Positions 18,448 to 29,300 of a stretch of 64,000 nucleotides of DNA are shown in pieces. Below the pieces are notes generated by a model. The model was not told the DNA's origin. It ran no database searches and was given only the letters and a program-made list of their open reading frames with translations. Every line of letters starts with the position of its first letter. The first letter of the stretch is position 1. Location of the stretch: contig CBDUXP010000002.1 in NCBI GenBank assembly GCA_965371225.1, forward strand, positions 62,001-126,000, in the 5' to 3' direction. Origin of the DNA: CBDUXP01 sp965371225 [NCBI: uncultured bacterium] (GTDB taxonomy: Bacteria > Abyssobacteria > SURF-5 > CBDUXP01). A program made the translations under genes and the position numbers.

Positions 18448-19068
18448 TCAGGCGCGGTGCAGTGCCGCGCGCCAGGCGACGTCCACGGCCGCCTCCAGTT
18501 CCTCGCGGGTCCCGTCGTTGCGCAGGACCACGGTCGCGACCGCGAGCCGCGCATCATCGCTCGTCTGCGCGGCCTGTCGCGCGCGCACCTCCTCGGCATC
18601 CAGTCCACTGCGCGCGGCCACCCGGTCGGTCACCGCCGCCGCCCCCGCAGTGGTTACCCACACCTCGTCGACCACTTTGTCGTACCCGTTTTCCACCAGG
18701 AGCACGATCTCGAGCACGACGGCGGACACTTCCGGCCCCTGGGCCATGCCCTCCTGCATGCGACGGCGGAGTTCCGTCCCGATGGCCGGGTGTGTCAGCG
18801 CCTCCAGGCGTTTGCGCGCGTCGGGATCGCCGAAAACCCGCGCCCCCAGCACGGCCCGATCAATGGCGCCGTCCGGGGTGAGAATATCCTGCCCGAACTC
18901 CTTGACCACGGCGTCGTACGCCGCCCCGCCGGGCAGCAGCACGTCGTGGCCGAGTGTGTCCGCGTCGATGACGACCGCTCCGCGCGCGCGCAGCATGTCC
19001 GTCACCGTGCTTTTGCCCGTGCCGATGCCGCCGGTGACGCCGATGAGGGGCTTGGGCCAGCTAGCCAC
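18448..19068 (-). CDS. coaE: Dephospho-CoA kinase
   Basis: This 206-residue enzyme makes the last step of coenzyme A synthesis, ATP-dependent 3'-phosphorylation of dephospho-CoA. The P-loop GVTGGIGTGKST is at residues 10-21, the substrate-binding ADTLGHDVL follows, and LTHPAIGTELRRRM is the CoA-domain signature. RSGLDAEEVRARQAAQ near the C-terminus and VLRNDGTREELEAAV complete the family pattern. It starts with GTG inside the end of the upstream protease gene (8-base overlap GTGGCTAG), so it is coupled to that gene. The length is normal. Confidence 0.95.
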   Translation of the reverse strand: MASWPKPLIGVTGGIGTGKSTVTDMLRARGAVVIDADTLGHDVLLPGGAAYDAVVKEFGQDILTPDGAIDRAVLGARVFGDPDARKRLEALTHPAIGTELRRRMQEGMAQGPEVSAVVLEIVLLVENGYDKVVDEVWVTTAGAAAVTDRVAARSGLDAEEVRARQAAQTSDDARLAVATVVLRNDGTREELEAAVDVAWRAALHRA

Positions 19069-21529
19069 CGACGGCGTCCGCGACCATCGGGCCGATTGCC
19101 GCGTCGCCCATCAGCTCCAGCAAGCGCCGGGCGGAGTAGTTTTCCGGCGTAGCCTCCAGGACCGCGTGCAGGTCCGGTCGCGCGAGCGCGTACGCACCGA
19201 GCCGGTAGTACAGGCACGCGCGACGGAAGCGTTCCTCGGTCGCCGCGTAGGCCTCCGCGGTCTCCGGATTGCTCGGCCCGAAGGCATGGTACCGCGCCGT
19301 GGCAATCGAGGAGACGGTGATGAACTTCACGCGGCTGCACGTGGCCCCGTCCGGTGCGCCCAGGTCCGCCACGTTGGCCTCCGGAACGATAATGGTGCGG
19401 ATGTCTTGTGATACGGCGGCGAGCACCTTCGCTTGGACCTCGCCCACCGGCTCCACGCGGCCGTCGAGCCGAATCGCGCCGGTCACCGCCACGTTCTGGA
19501 GGACCCGTTGCTCGGTCACAGCGGAGCAGAGGGCGAGGGCGATCGCGCACCCGGCCGAATCGCCGCCCTTCGCCAGGTACAGGCTGAGCCCGCCGAACGT
19601 GATCGTGGTATCCCACTGGTTAGGGAAACTGTTGTCGACTTCGTTCCCCACCCAATCGAAGGCTTCCTTGAACGAGATGACGGAGAACAGATCGAACAGG
19701 GGATTGCCGTTCACTTCCAGTTGGCCACGGCCGTTCTTCGTGCAGACGGCGATGATGGGCATGAGGTCGCCCTCGAGGGTGTCGCTATACACGCCCAACC
19801 CGTTCGCTGCGCCGATCCGGGCATAGGTGAACGCATCCTTCTGTTGTGCCTTCAGGTCGCGCGCGTACCACCGCGGCACGGCCAGAATCGCATCCGCCAC
19901 GTCGTACAACTGCTGGGTGGGGCCCGGCAGATCATGCGGCTCGATGGCCGCGAGAAGCGCGCGGGCCTCCTCGACGCGTTGCTGGTGCGCGCGCACCAGG
20001 GCCAGCAGGGTTTTGGCCCGCGGATCGCTCTGGGCCGCTTCGAGCGCCGCGCCCGCGTCGTCCAGGCGCCCGGCCGCGAACTGCAAGTAGCCCCGGTAGA
20101 ACGTGACGCTCGGCGTGACCCTGCCCCCGGTTTCCAACTGCGTCAGACACACTTCCAACGCGCCGAGCGCACGGTCGCGGTGGACGCCCCTCCCTATCTC
20201 GGCCGCGGCGCCCAAGTGGCGCAAGGCGGGCCCCGGCTCGCCCTCCTTGAGAAAGGCGAGCCCCAAGACGCGGCGGTGCTCGCTGCGGTCCAGGCGGAGG
20301 CCCGCGGGGGCGGTCCAGCGGACTTCGGGCTGCCCGCGGTGCTGCGCGATGAGCTGCTGGGTGATTTTGATGGCGGCGGTTTCGATCGCGCGGGCGCGCG
20401 GCGCTTTGGGTAATTCGATGTACGCCAGCGCGTGGCCCAGCGCGGCCGGCAGATCCTGCGCGTGATTGGCGTACGCGGAGACCAGGTAATAATGCGCGCG
20501 CGGGGCGGTGGCCGGATCGCCGACGGCCATCTCGAATAACTCGATCGCCGGCTCGTAGTCCTTCAGGGTATATAACGCGACCGCGTGGGCGAAGCGCGCG
20601 TCGACCGCGCCGGGCCGCTTGCGTTCCGCCAGGCTGAACTGCCGTGCCGCCCGGGCCGGCTGGCCTCCTTTCAACAGCGCCCGCCCCGTCCGCATGTTCT
20701 CGGCGTAGGTGATCGCGTCGTACGTGAAGGGTTCGCGCAGATCGTCCGCGCTGCGGACGGACCGGCCCATGCCCTTGTATTTCGGCTCGGGAGTGAAGCT
20801 GCGGATCTGGCTCTTCCGGATGGTCGTCTCCTGGCCGGCCAGCGTGCGCAGTACGAGCACGTTGTCGGTGGGGCTGGGTCCGTAGGTGCGCCCGCGGAAT
20901 TGGCCGCCGACGATGATGCCGCGGTACACGTCGAATCCCGTGCCGATCTTGACGATCGTCGCGTTCTGCTTCGCCTCCCGGAGCCACCGCTCGACCAGCG
21001 GGCGCTCGCCCCGTTTGGTGGGAAACATGTCGGCCAGCCGCTGGTACCACTCCTCGGCCCGGTTGTACGCCTCCCCGTGCAGGAACAGGGCGTGCGCGGC
21101 GTTGGCCAGGGCCTGGAACTCCTCCGGGCGCGCCGCCGCTACGGCGACCAGTTCGCCGATGCCCCGATCCGTCTCCTCCGCGGCGATCGCCGCCCAGCCG
21201 AGGTTCGTGCGGAAACGGTATGCGAACGGCGAGTCGGGGTCGAGGTCCAAGGCGCGTTGATACGCCCGGACCGCGGCGGCGGGATCATCCAGCAGTGATT
21301 CGACCAGCCCCAGGTGAAACCACTCCTCGGCGCCCGCATCGGCGGCACGGGTAGCGGCGGTGTACTGGCGCCGCGCTTCCTGAAACTGGTTCTGCTGTTG
21401 CGCGGCAAAGCCGTCGGCGAAGGGATCCGCTGCGGCTGGCAGCGGCACGAGACCAGTGAGGAGCGCCGCCAGCAGAGACAGACACAGCACGTGGCGGCTG
21501 CGGGCAGGCGGCGATGCGTGATGCACCAC
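19061..21529 (-). CDS. Secreted TPR protein with C-terminal Lon-type (S16) protease domain
   Basis: The 822-residue protein has a signal peptide (LCLSLLAALLTGLVPLPAAADP). TPR-like helical repeats fill much of residues 40-560, interrupted at ~185-260 by a beta-rich insert (GFDVYRGIIVGGQFRGRTYG). At ~600-740 comes a Lon/S16 serine-lysine protease domain: Ser658 in KGGDSAGCAIALALC and Lys701 in GEVQAKVLAAV. They are 43 residues apart, the same as in E. coli Lon (Ser679/Lys722). No AAA+ module exists, so unfolding would depend on another factor or the enzyme would act on flexible peptides. The signal peptide puts it in the periplasm or outside, unusual for Lon-type catalytic domains. coaE follows with an 8-base overlap. 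Confidence 0.82.
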   Translation of the reverse strand: MVHHASPPARSRHVLCLSLLAALLTGLVPLPAAADPFADGFAAQQQNQFQEARRQYTAATRAADAGAEEWFHLGLVESLLDDPAAAVRAYQRALDLDPDSPFAYRFRTNLGWAAIAAEETDRGIGELVAVAAARPEEFQALANAAHALFLHGEAYNRAEEWYQRLADMFPTKRGERPLVERWLREAKQNATIVKIGTGFDVYRGIIVGGQFRGRTYGPSPTDNVLVLRTLAGQETTIRKSQIRSFTPEPKYKGMGRSVRSADDLREPFTYDAITYAENMRTGRALLKGGQPARAARQFSLAERKRPGAVDARFAHAVALYTLKDYEPAIELFEMAVGDPATAPRAHYYLVSAYANHAQDLPAALGHALAYIELPKAPRARAIETAAIKITQQLIAQHRGQPEVRWTAPAGLRLDRSEHRRVLGLAFLKEGEPGPALRHLGAAAEIGRGVHRDRALGALEVCLTQLETGGRVTPSVTFYRGYLQFAAGRLDDAGAALEAAQSDPRAKTLLALVRAHQQRVEEARALLAAIEPHDLPGPTQQLYDVADAILAVPRWYARDLKAQQKDAFTYARIGAANGLGVYSDTLEGDLMPIIAVCTKNGRGQLEVNGNPLFDLFSVISFKEAFDWVGNEVDNSFPNQWDTTITFGGLSLYLAKGGDSAGCAIALALCSAVTEQRVLQNVAVTGAIRLDGRVEPVGEVQAKVLAAVSQDIRTIIVPEANVADLGAPDGATCSRVKFITVSSIATARYHAFGPSNPETAEAYAATEERFRRACLYYRLGAYALARPDLHAVLEATPENYSARRLLELMGDAAIGPMVADAVGG

Positions 21530-21538
21530 AGCCCTATA

Positions 21539-22837
21539 TTACCACGGCATGAGGAGGCCGGCGGCGGCTTGCACTTGAATGTCCGCGTTCGCATCATCCA
21601 GCGCGCGCCGTAGCAGGCGGCGGCGATCGGGATGGTGCACGTTTGACAGGGCGCGGGCCGCCGCGATGCGCGCATGGGCGAACTCGCTCGCGAGGGCGAC
21701 TTCGTACGCGGGGACCAGCGCGGGATCCGCATAGGCCTTGATGAGGTCGATCGCGTCTTGCCGGGGCGACTGGCGCTCGTCCCGCAGAGCCGCAATAAGG
21801 TGGGGAACGGCCGTGGCGGGGGCGTGTTCCGCCAGCAGGTGCATCAGCGCGTTCCGGACGCTATCCATCGGTTCGTCGCGCAGCCGGGCCTCGGCGGCGG
21901 CCAAGGCGGCCGGCGTGGCGGCGTGCTGCAACGCCCGCGCCGCGGCCAGACGCCGCGCCGGATCCGCATCGCGTAGGCGCGCCTGCAGGCCGGTGCGGTC
22001 GTGGGCCTCGGGCGGAAGCGCGGCCAAGGTCTTGGCCAGGAACGCCGCCTTCACCTGCGCGCGGACCGCGGGGGGCGCGTTCCACACGGTGTCCCACTCT
22101 GCGTCGGCCGTAATCTTCCTGCCCAGGCGCCAACGCAGCACGGCGGCGTCGGCCCCGGCCAACCCACCGCCCATCTCGAAGTCACGCAGGATGGCATCGA
22201 TGGTCAGGTCCACCACATCCCGCTCGGCCTGGGTCGCCTTCGCGTGGAAGCGCTTGCGGTGCGTGAGCCACGCCTCCAGGGTGGTCCCGCGATCCAGGCG
22301 CCGAGCCTCGCAGAGTTCGCGGGTGACAATCTTGGCGGCCCGCGCCGGGTCCCCGATCCACAGGGCCTTCAGGAGGATTGTCGGGCTGACCCGGACCCTT
22401 TCTTCCCACAACGTTTCCACCCGCGCGTGAGCGGCGGGCTCCTGCATCTGGCCCAGCGTCATCACCGCGCGGTTGCGGACGACGGCCGCGTCGTCCCGCA
22501 GGGCCTCTTCGATGAGCGGGAACGCGCGCTCGCCGAACGGGACGAGCCGCAACATGGCGCTGTGTCGCGCCGCGACATTCGGGTCGCGCGCCGCGCGTTC
22601 GAGGATCGCAAAGCCCCGGGGATCGCCCAGGCGCCCCAGCAGGCCGGCACTGTCGATCCGGACAAACGTGTTCGTGTGCGTGAGGCCGCTGATGAGGATG
22701 GCCCGCGCGCGCGTCTCGATGGCGGGCCGGCGGTAGGCGACCCACCGGCGTTCGAGCGCCGCCCGCTGGCTGGCCAGACCCGCCGCGAGCGCCGCTCCCA
22801 GCAGCGCCGCCGCCAAGCCCCACGCCCGCGGGCGCAT
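21539..22837 (-). CDS. HEAT-repeat protein, membrane-anchored
   Basis: This 432-residue protein has an N-terminal membrane helix (WGLAAALLGAALAAGLAS) followed by HEAT-type alpha-solenoid repeats, such as LLGRLGDPRGFAILERAARD, VMTLGQMQEPAAHARVETL, LHPPEA-type linkers and ALSNVHHPDRRRLLRRAL. They resemble the scaffolds of PBS-lyase/HEAT families, which mediate protein binding. The ATG shares its A with the TGA of the VWA gene upstream (TGATG), so it is translated from the same message. A longer in-frame reading over the VWA gene is a shadow. It probably partners the VWA protein at the membrane. Confidence 0.8.
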   Translation of the reverse strand: MRPRAWGLAAALLGAALAAGLASQRAALERRWVAYRRPAIETRARAILISGLTHTNTFVRIDSAGLLGRLGDPRGFAILERAARDPNVAARHSAMLRLVPFGERAFPLIEEALRDDAAVVRNRAVMTLGQMQEPAAHARVETLWEERVRVSPTILLKALWIGDPARAAKIVTRELCEARRLDRGTTLEAWLTHRKRFHAKATQAERDVVDLTIDAILRDFEMGGGLAGADAAVLRWRLGRKITADAEWDTVWNAPPAVRAQVKAAFLAKTLAALPPEAHDRTGLQARLRDADPARRLAAARALQHAATPAALAAAEARLRDEPMDSVRNALMHLLAEHAPATAVPHLIAALRDERQSPRQDAIDLIKAYADPALVPAYEVALASEFAHARIAAARALSNVHHPDRRRLLRRALDDANADIQVQAAAGLLMPW

Positions 22838-25800
22838 CAGGCGGTCAGCCCGCGGTACACCTTGGGCAGTTCGCGGGGCAGCGCACGCACGTCGTCGATC
22901 ACCAGATAATCGCGGCCGCCGCACATTTGCCGCAAGTAGTCGTGCCCGGCTTGGTCGATGGTGAGGCAGAACGCCAGGATGCCCGCCTGCCGGGTTTCCT
23001 GGAGTGCCACCATGGTGTCGCTGAGGCCGTACGCGCGGCTGGTGCGGTCTTTGCCGTAGTCCATGTCCTGCGGGTAGCCGTCGCTCAACAGGATAAGCGT
23101 CTTCACCTTGGCGGGTTGTTCCGCCAGCAGCGCGGTCGCGTGGCGGATGGCGGCGCCCATGCGCGTGCTCTTGTGTGGTTCCAGGCCCGCGAGGCGTGCG
23201 CGCACTTTGTCGCCGTAGGCTTCGCCGAACGCTTTCACCGGGAACAGATCCACGTTCTCGCGCCCGTACCCGCTGAACCCGTAGATCGCGTACTCGTCGC
23301 CCAGCCCTTGCAACGCCTCGGCCATCACCACGACCGCCGCACGTTCCATGTCGATGATGCGTTGTTCGCGCGCCACCGCGATGTCGCGACCGCCGCTGGC
23401 GCCGCCCGCGCTCGGATCCCACATGGCGCGCAGATCGTCCAGGTCAACGAGCGCCCGCCCGGCGGGCGCCGGCGTGGCACCGGGCCCATCCGATGTCTCA
23501 TCCGCGCTGGTGTCCTCGATCCATTCGTCGGTCGAGGCGCTCACGTCGATGAGGAACATGGTGGCCACGTCGCGCTGCTGGCGTTGGCGCTCCTGGTAGA
23601 TGCGGTCATCGGGCGTGCGCCGGCTCTTGCGATCGATGACCGCGGCGATGGCATCGTTCAGATCCAGTTCCTCGCCGTCCGGCAGCCGCCGGACCTTCCG
23701 CAATTGTTCCGGTTTGACCATCTGGAATTGTTGACGCACCGCGCGGATGAGGTCTGCATGTTCGCGGATGGTGCGTTGCACCACGTCCGGCGGGCCGGCT
23801 TCGACCGGGACTTCCTTCACGCGGCACCAGTGGTGCAGGTAGTCCGAGATGTCCGCGCTCCACTCGTCGTAGTAGAACACCCGCTCGGCTTCCAGCGGTT
23901 CGTCGAGCACGTCCGCCGCCAGCCCATCGATCACCTGCCGAATTTGCTCCCGCTCTTCGGTCGTGAGGTCCTCCAACTCTTGCTGAATGTCCGGAAGGCC
24001 CGGCCGGTTGTCCATCTCCGTAATAAACAGATCGGACGATTCGAGGAGCTGCTGCAAGTCGAGTTTCTTAATGTTGATGTTCACGCCCATCTCGAGCAGT
24101 TGCCGCAGCAGTTCCGCCGAGAGCGGTTGCCCGTCATCCGTCTGTTCGCGCAGGGCGTCCTGCAACACCTCCACCACGGCACGTTTCTGTACCAGCTCGG
24201 GCCGCAGCACGCCCCGGAAGGGCAAGTCCGGTGGACGGGCGTACGGGTGGTCGCCTTCATCCGCCTCGGGATAGAACAGCGCCCCTTCCTCCTCGGACGC
24301 CTCGGTGAACTCGGCCGGCGCCTGGTCCACCAGCGTGGCCACCACCTCCGCGGGCACGTTCGGCCGATTGGGCAGGCGCACCACCAGCGTGTACAACTGC
24401 AGGGTCGCCAGCGCGGCATCCGAGACAGTGGCCCCGTGGTGCAACACGTGCCCAAGCCCATGGCGGAGCGGCTGGTCCAGCGCCTGCAGGGGGGCCGGTG
24501 CGGGGCCCAGCTCAAGGCGGGTGAGCGACAGGCGCACGAGCCATTCCACCACCGCCTGCCGCAGCGGCATGCGCTCCAGCGGCGGGCGCGACGCCAGCGC
24601 ATCGGCGATGGCCGTCGCGAGGGGCGCGCGCAGGCCCGGGTACGCATTCACGAGTTGCTGATCGATGCGCGCGTCCTCGCACGCGGCGAAGATGTCCCGC
24701 GCCAGCGGCGGCTGCGCGAACAGGGTGAAGAAACGCTCGAAGTCCGAGAGGGCCGGGTGCAGGACGCCGCGCTCCCGGGCGGACGCGAGCAGCGCCTCGA
24801 ACTCTGGGTGGTCCGCCAGGACGGCCAGGTCGAAGCGGAAGGTGCCGAACTCGAAGTAGCCGGTCTGGTGGGCGGTGGCCAGCTTGTACTGCGCGAAGTT
24901 CGTGGCCCGTTCGCGGAACCGCTCAATGGCCGGCGGGAGATAAATGGTGCGGCCGTCCGTGGTGGGCAGCTCGGCGTTCAGGGTGCGCAGCTCGAAGGGC
25001 ATCTCCGACGTCGCGCGCATCCCCAGGCGTGCCCCGCACAAGCCTTCGGCGTACCGCTGCAGCACGGGCGCCACCGTCTCGAAGTGCACCACCTGCCGCA
25101 GCTCCTGCAGGCGCGCAGCACTCGCCTGCGACTCCTGGCGCAAATACGCGCCGGCCGCGTCGGCGCTCGTCTCCAGTAACGCCAACCCGTCGTCGAACCA
25201 ACTGCGAATTTCCTCCGGCGTCAGTTGCTCGTACAGATTGCTGCTCGTGGTGAAGAACTCCAGGGCCGTCAGGGGATGCCGCGCCGCTACGTCCCGGGTC
25301 AGGTGCAAGAGGGTGCCGTGGTGGCGCGCGGGGATCTGGGCGAACACGCCGGGGCTATGGCTAAGGAAATCCCGTGCCACCATGAGGGCGTCGGGGGCCA
25401 CCATCGCCGCGAGGGCCACGATGCCGTCGGCCGCTTCGGGAGGAAGCGTGGGGGCGGCGTCGGCGATCGTCGCCCACCAGTCTTTGGCGAGCGCGCCGCT
25501 CATGCGGCGGAACCGCTCGGCCAGATCCAGCACGGCCTCCGCGGTGTGCGGCTGCAGGTCGGCGAACCAGATCCAGTCGCTGTCCAGCACGGCGCCCGCT
25601 GCGCCGGGCGAACTGTTGCCGAGGGCGATGAGCGTCGTCAGCCAGCGGTCCAGCACGCTGGCCGGCGCGCGCGTGAGGACTGGCGCGGACACCGCCAGAA
25701 AGGTTTCGGCGGCCTTGATCCCCCGCGCCGTTTCCGTGGCCAGCCGCAGGGCGCTGTCGAACCACGCGTCCAGGTGCCGCGGTCCCGCCGCCGCGCAGAA

Positions 25801-26214
25801 GGCGGGCGACAGGCGCATGGCCGTCTGCCCGAGCCCCATCTGCACGTCCGCCAGGCCGCGACACCGGCGCAGCCAGTTCGGGAGCGCGTCGCCCAACGCG
25901 GGGACGACCCGCGGCGAGACGCGGAAGTACTCGACGGCGAGTTCCCAGTGCTGGGGCGCCAGGGTCTGCCCGCCGTTGACCCAGGCCTGGAACGGGGCGC
26001 CGTCCAGGTGCGGCGCCACGAGGGGGGCGCCGCGCAGAAACGCTTCGGCGATGCGGGGCGTGTAGTACGCCAGCGCGTTGGCCGTTTCCAGCACCGCGCC
26101 GCCCAGGTGCGCGTCCAGGTCCGGGAGCGTAGCCCGGCCGAAGGTCGGCCGCTCAAACGGGTTGGCCCACAGCGCCTCGATCCACTCGTCTAACGTGCGT
26201 TCCGCGTTCGCCAT
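22837..26214 (-). CDS. Large VWA-domain protein, NorD/CbbO-like
   Basis: This 1,125-residue protein is mostly helical. The C-terminal von Willebrand A domain is at ~885-1125, with the metal site (MIDAS) intact: DVSAST at 890-895, KSTRMGAA and LLSDGYPQDMDYG. The layout, a long N-terminal region plus a C-terminal VWA near a downstream scaffold, matches NorD/CbbO proteins, which work with CbbQ/NorQ AAA+ ATPases to insert or remodel metal cofactors in target enzymes. A matching AAA+ gene lies at 52049-52921, 26 kb away rather than adjacent. ATG 26214 (MANAERTLDEW) is preferred over a start at 26295. It is not a CoxE (shorter), and the target enzyme is unknown. Confidence 0.82.
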   Translation of the reverse strand: MANAERTLDEWIEALWANPFERPTFGRATLPDLDAHLGGAVLETANALAYYTPRIAEAFLRGAPLVAPHLDGAPFQAWVNGGQTLAPQHWELAVEYFRVSPRVVPALGDALPNWLRRCRGLADVQMGLGQTAMRLSPAFCAAAGPRHLDAWFDSALRLATETARGIKAAETFLAVSAPVLTRAPASVLDRWLTTLIALGNSSPGAAGAVLDSDWIWFADLQPHTAEAVLDLAERFRRMSGALAKDWWATIADAAPTLPPEAADGIVALAAMVAPDALMVARDFLSHSPGVFAQIPARHHGTLLHLTRDVAARHPLTALEFFTTSSNLYEQLTPEEIRSWFDDGLALLETSADAAGAYLRQESQASAARLQELRQVVHFETVAPVLQRYAEGLCGARLGMRATSEMPFELRTLNAELPTTDGRTIYLPPAIERFRERATNFAQYKLATAHQTGYFEFGTFRFDLAVLADHPEFEALLASARERGVLHPALSDFERFFTLFAQPPLARDIFAACEDARIDQQLVNAYPGLRAPLATAIADALASRPPLERMPLRQAVVEWLVRLSLTRLELGPAPAPLQALDQPLRHGLGHVLHHGATVSDAALATLQLYTLVVRLPNRPNVPAEVVATLVDQAPAEFTEASEEEGALFYPEADEGDHPYARPPDLPFRGVLRPELVQKRAVVEVLQDALREQTDDGQPLSAELLRQLLEMGVNINIKKLDLQQLLESSDLFITEMDNRPGLPDIQQELEDLTTEEREQIRQVIDGLAADVLDEPLEAERVFYYDEWSADISDYLHHWCRVKEVPVEAGPPDVVQRTIREHADLIRAVRQQFQMVKPEQLRKVRRLPDGEELDLNDAIAAVIDRKSRRTPDDRIYQERQRQQRDVATMFLIDVSASTDEWIEDTSADETSDGPGATPAPAGRALVDLDDLRAMWDPSAGGASGGRDIAVAREQRIIDMERAAVVVMAEALQGLGDEYAIYGFSGYGRENVDLFPVKAFGEAYGDKVRARLAGLEPHKSTRMGAAIRHATALLAEQPAKVKTLILLSDGYPQDMDYGKDRTSRAYGLSDTMVALQETRQAGILAFCLTIDQAGHDYLRQMCGGRDYLVIDDVRALPRELPKVYRGLTA

Positions 26215-26357
26215 GTTCCGTTCCGGAGCCTCGCCCGCTCTGGGCCCGGCCATTGTACGGGAGCAAGGGTAGCGTGGCAGGAGCGGGGTCCGCATCCGGC
26301 GCGGGGAGCGGCGCCAGCCCGCAGCGACGGACGGGGCGGAATGTGGGCGGGCGGCGC

Positions 26358-29300
26358 TTAGCCTTCGAGGGCGGCGCGGACTTTGTCGAGCAGGGCCGAG
26401 GGGTGGTATGGCTTCTGGATGAAGCCGGCGAGGCCCTTGCCGGAGAATTCGTTCGTGGCGTCCTGTTCGTTGAAGCCGCTGGAGAGGATGACGCAGACTT
26501 CGCTGCGCAGGCGCCGCAGCTCGCGGAAGGTTTCATCCCCGGCCATGTGCGGCATGGTCATGTCCAGCAGCACGAGCACGATGTCCTCCTCGTGCTCCTT
26601 GAACACTTCCAAGGCCTCCACGCCGTCGTTCGCCGTCAGGATCTCGAAGCCGGCGTGCTCCAGCGTCGCTTTGGCGACCGAGCGCACGTTCTCCTCGTCG
26701 TCCACGACCAAGACCAGGCCGCCGCTCCGCCACTCGCGCGCGGACGGCGGCTCCTCGGGCGCGGGGAGCACCTCTTTGTTGACGGCGGGGAAGAGGACTT
26801 TGAAGGTGCTGCCCCGGCCCGGTTCGCTGTACACCTTGAGCGCCCCATGGTGGCCGCGGACGATCCCGAGCACGGCGGCCAGGCCGAGCCCGCGCCCCGT
26901 GAATTTCGTGGTGAAGAAGGGATCGAAGATCTTCGCGATCGTGTCCACGTCCATGCCGATGCCGGAATCCGATACCTCCAGGTACGCGTAGATGCCTTCG
27001 GCCAAGTCCTCATCCAGGAAGGTCTCGGTGAGGTAGGCGCGGTCCGCGTGCAGGCGGCCCGTGGTAATGCTGATGGCCCCGCTCTTGTTTTCCACCGCGT
27101 CCGAGGCGTTGGTGATGAGGTTCATGATGACCTGCCGCACCTGGGTCGCATCGCCTTCGATGGCCGGGAGGTCCGTGGCGAGGTTCAACTTGAGCACGGC
27201 CTTCTTCGAGATGACCGTCTCCAGGAGATGGGCCATCTCCTCGACGAGGGCGGAGAGGTGCAGCGGCCGGATGATGAACTTCCCGCGGCCGGAGTAGGCC
27301 AGGAGTTGGTTCGTCAGGTCGGCGGCCCGCTGGGCAGCGGTTTCGATCCGCTGCAGGTAGCCCACCGAGGGGGAGCTGTCGGGCAGGTCCATGAGCGCCA
27401 AGCCCGCGTTGCCGAGCATCCCCACCAGGAGGTTGTTGAAATCGTGGGCGATCCCGCCGGCAAGCACACCCAGGCTTTCGAGCTTTTGCGTGTGCTGGAT
27501 CTGCTGTTGCAATTCATGCCGCTCCGCTTCGGCCTGCTGCCGTTCGGAAATATCGCGCGCGAACGCGCAGTTGAAGCGTTTGTCCCCGTACTGCAGCAGG
27601 TTCGCCGTGATCTCCACCGGGAAGGTCGTGCCGTCCTTGCGGCGGTGCCGGGTTTCCAGCCGGAAGACGCCGTCGCGCGTGAGGCTGTCCCACACCACCG
27701 GCCACTGCTCCCGGGTAAAGTCCGCGTCGATGTCGAACACGGACAGGGTGAGCAATTCCTCGCGGCTGAGGCCGAGCGAGCGGCAGGCGGCGTCGTTGAC
27801 ATACGTGAATCGCGCGTCGGGGTCCATCCAGAACACGGCGTCCGCGGCGTGGTCGACGGCGAACTGCGTGAACTGGAGTGCCTCCTCGGCCCGCTTGCGC
27901 TCGGTGATGTCCTGCACGGTGCCCATCCCGCCGATGGGCGTGCCGTCCTTGTCGTACACCACCTCGCCATGCTCGTGCACCCACCGCAGGGTGCCGTCCG
28001 GCCGCCGCACCCGATGGTCGATGCCGTAGGGCGTGCCCTGGCTGAGGGAGGCCTGGATCGCCGCCTCGACAGCTTCGCGGTCGTCCCCATGGACAAAACT
28101 CATGAAGGAGTCGTACGTCCCGGCGAATTCCTCGCGTCCGATGCCGAATATGCGGTAGATCTCATCGGACCAGGTGAGCGTGTCCGTGGGGATGTCCCAC
28201 GCCCAATTGCCCATCTGCGCGAGTTGCTGAGCTTGCGCCAGACTGGCTTCGCTGCGGCGCAGGGCCTCTTCGGCCTGTTTGCGCTCGGTGATGTCCCGCG
28301 CCGCACCCTGGCGCAGGCGGATGCGGCCGTCAGCATCACGCAGCACCGTGACGGCAATTTCGCACCAGACCTTCTCACCGGCCCGGTTCAGGATGGGCAC
28401 CTCGATGCGGTAGGCATCCAGTTCCCCCGCCTCCACTTGCCGAGTGAGGTCGGAGATCGACACGTTAGCCTCTTCGGTGACCAGGCCGGTCAAGTAGTGG
28501 TACCCCAGCACCTCCTCGGGCCTGAAGCCCGTGATGCGCTCGATCGCCGGACTCACGTAGGTGAAGTGCCCTTCGGCATCGGCGATCCAGATCATGTCCT
28601 GGGCGTGGTCGGCCAGCGCGCGATAGCGCTCCTCACTCGCGCGCAGGGCCTGCTCCGCCTCCCGGCGTTCCGTGATGTCGCGGGTCACGCCGTTGATGCC
28701 TACCAACTGCCCATTCGCGTCGCGCAGCACCACGCAGTTCACCTCGCACGGACAGACGCTGCCGTCCTTCCGGCGCAGCGCACTCTCGAACATCAATTCG
28801 TCAAGTTCGCCGGACGCCGCCTGGCCGAAGAGCTGCATCCCCTGCTCCAGATAGTCCGGGTGCATGATCGCGTCGAGGCCTCGACCCATGACTTCTTCCG
28901 GGGTGAAGCCCGTGATGCGCTCCAGGGAGGGGCTGCAGTAGGTGAAGCGTCCGCTGCTGTCGATGGACCAGATGATGTCGCGGACCTGTGTGGCCAGGTG
29001 CCGGTGGCGCTCTTCGCTCTCGCGCAAGGCCGCGTCGGCCTGCCGGCGTTCCGTGATGTCGCGTGCCACGCCCTGGACGGCCATTGGCCGGCCGGCGTCA
29101 TCCACGAGAAAGACCGCGTACAGTTCATACCAGATGGGTTCGCCGCTGCGCGGCACCAACCGGGCTTCGAAGCGGGCTTCCGTCCGGGTCCCGGCCATGC
29201 CCTCGGCGAACAGGCGATTGGTCATCTCCAGCGCTTCCGGCGCAAGGAGTTCGGCAAAGTGGTGGCCGAGCATCTCCGTCGTGTTGAGCCCCAGGAAGCG

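Noticed and set aside
22927-25179. 750-codon plus-strand frame opposite the VWA gene
   Set aside because: Antisense shadow with no signature; the VWA frame has clear MIDAS motifs and correct length.
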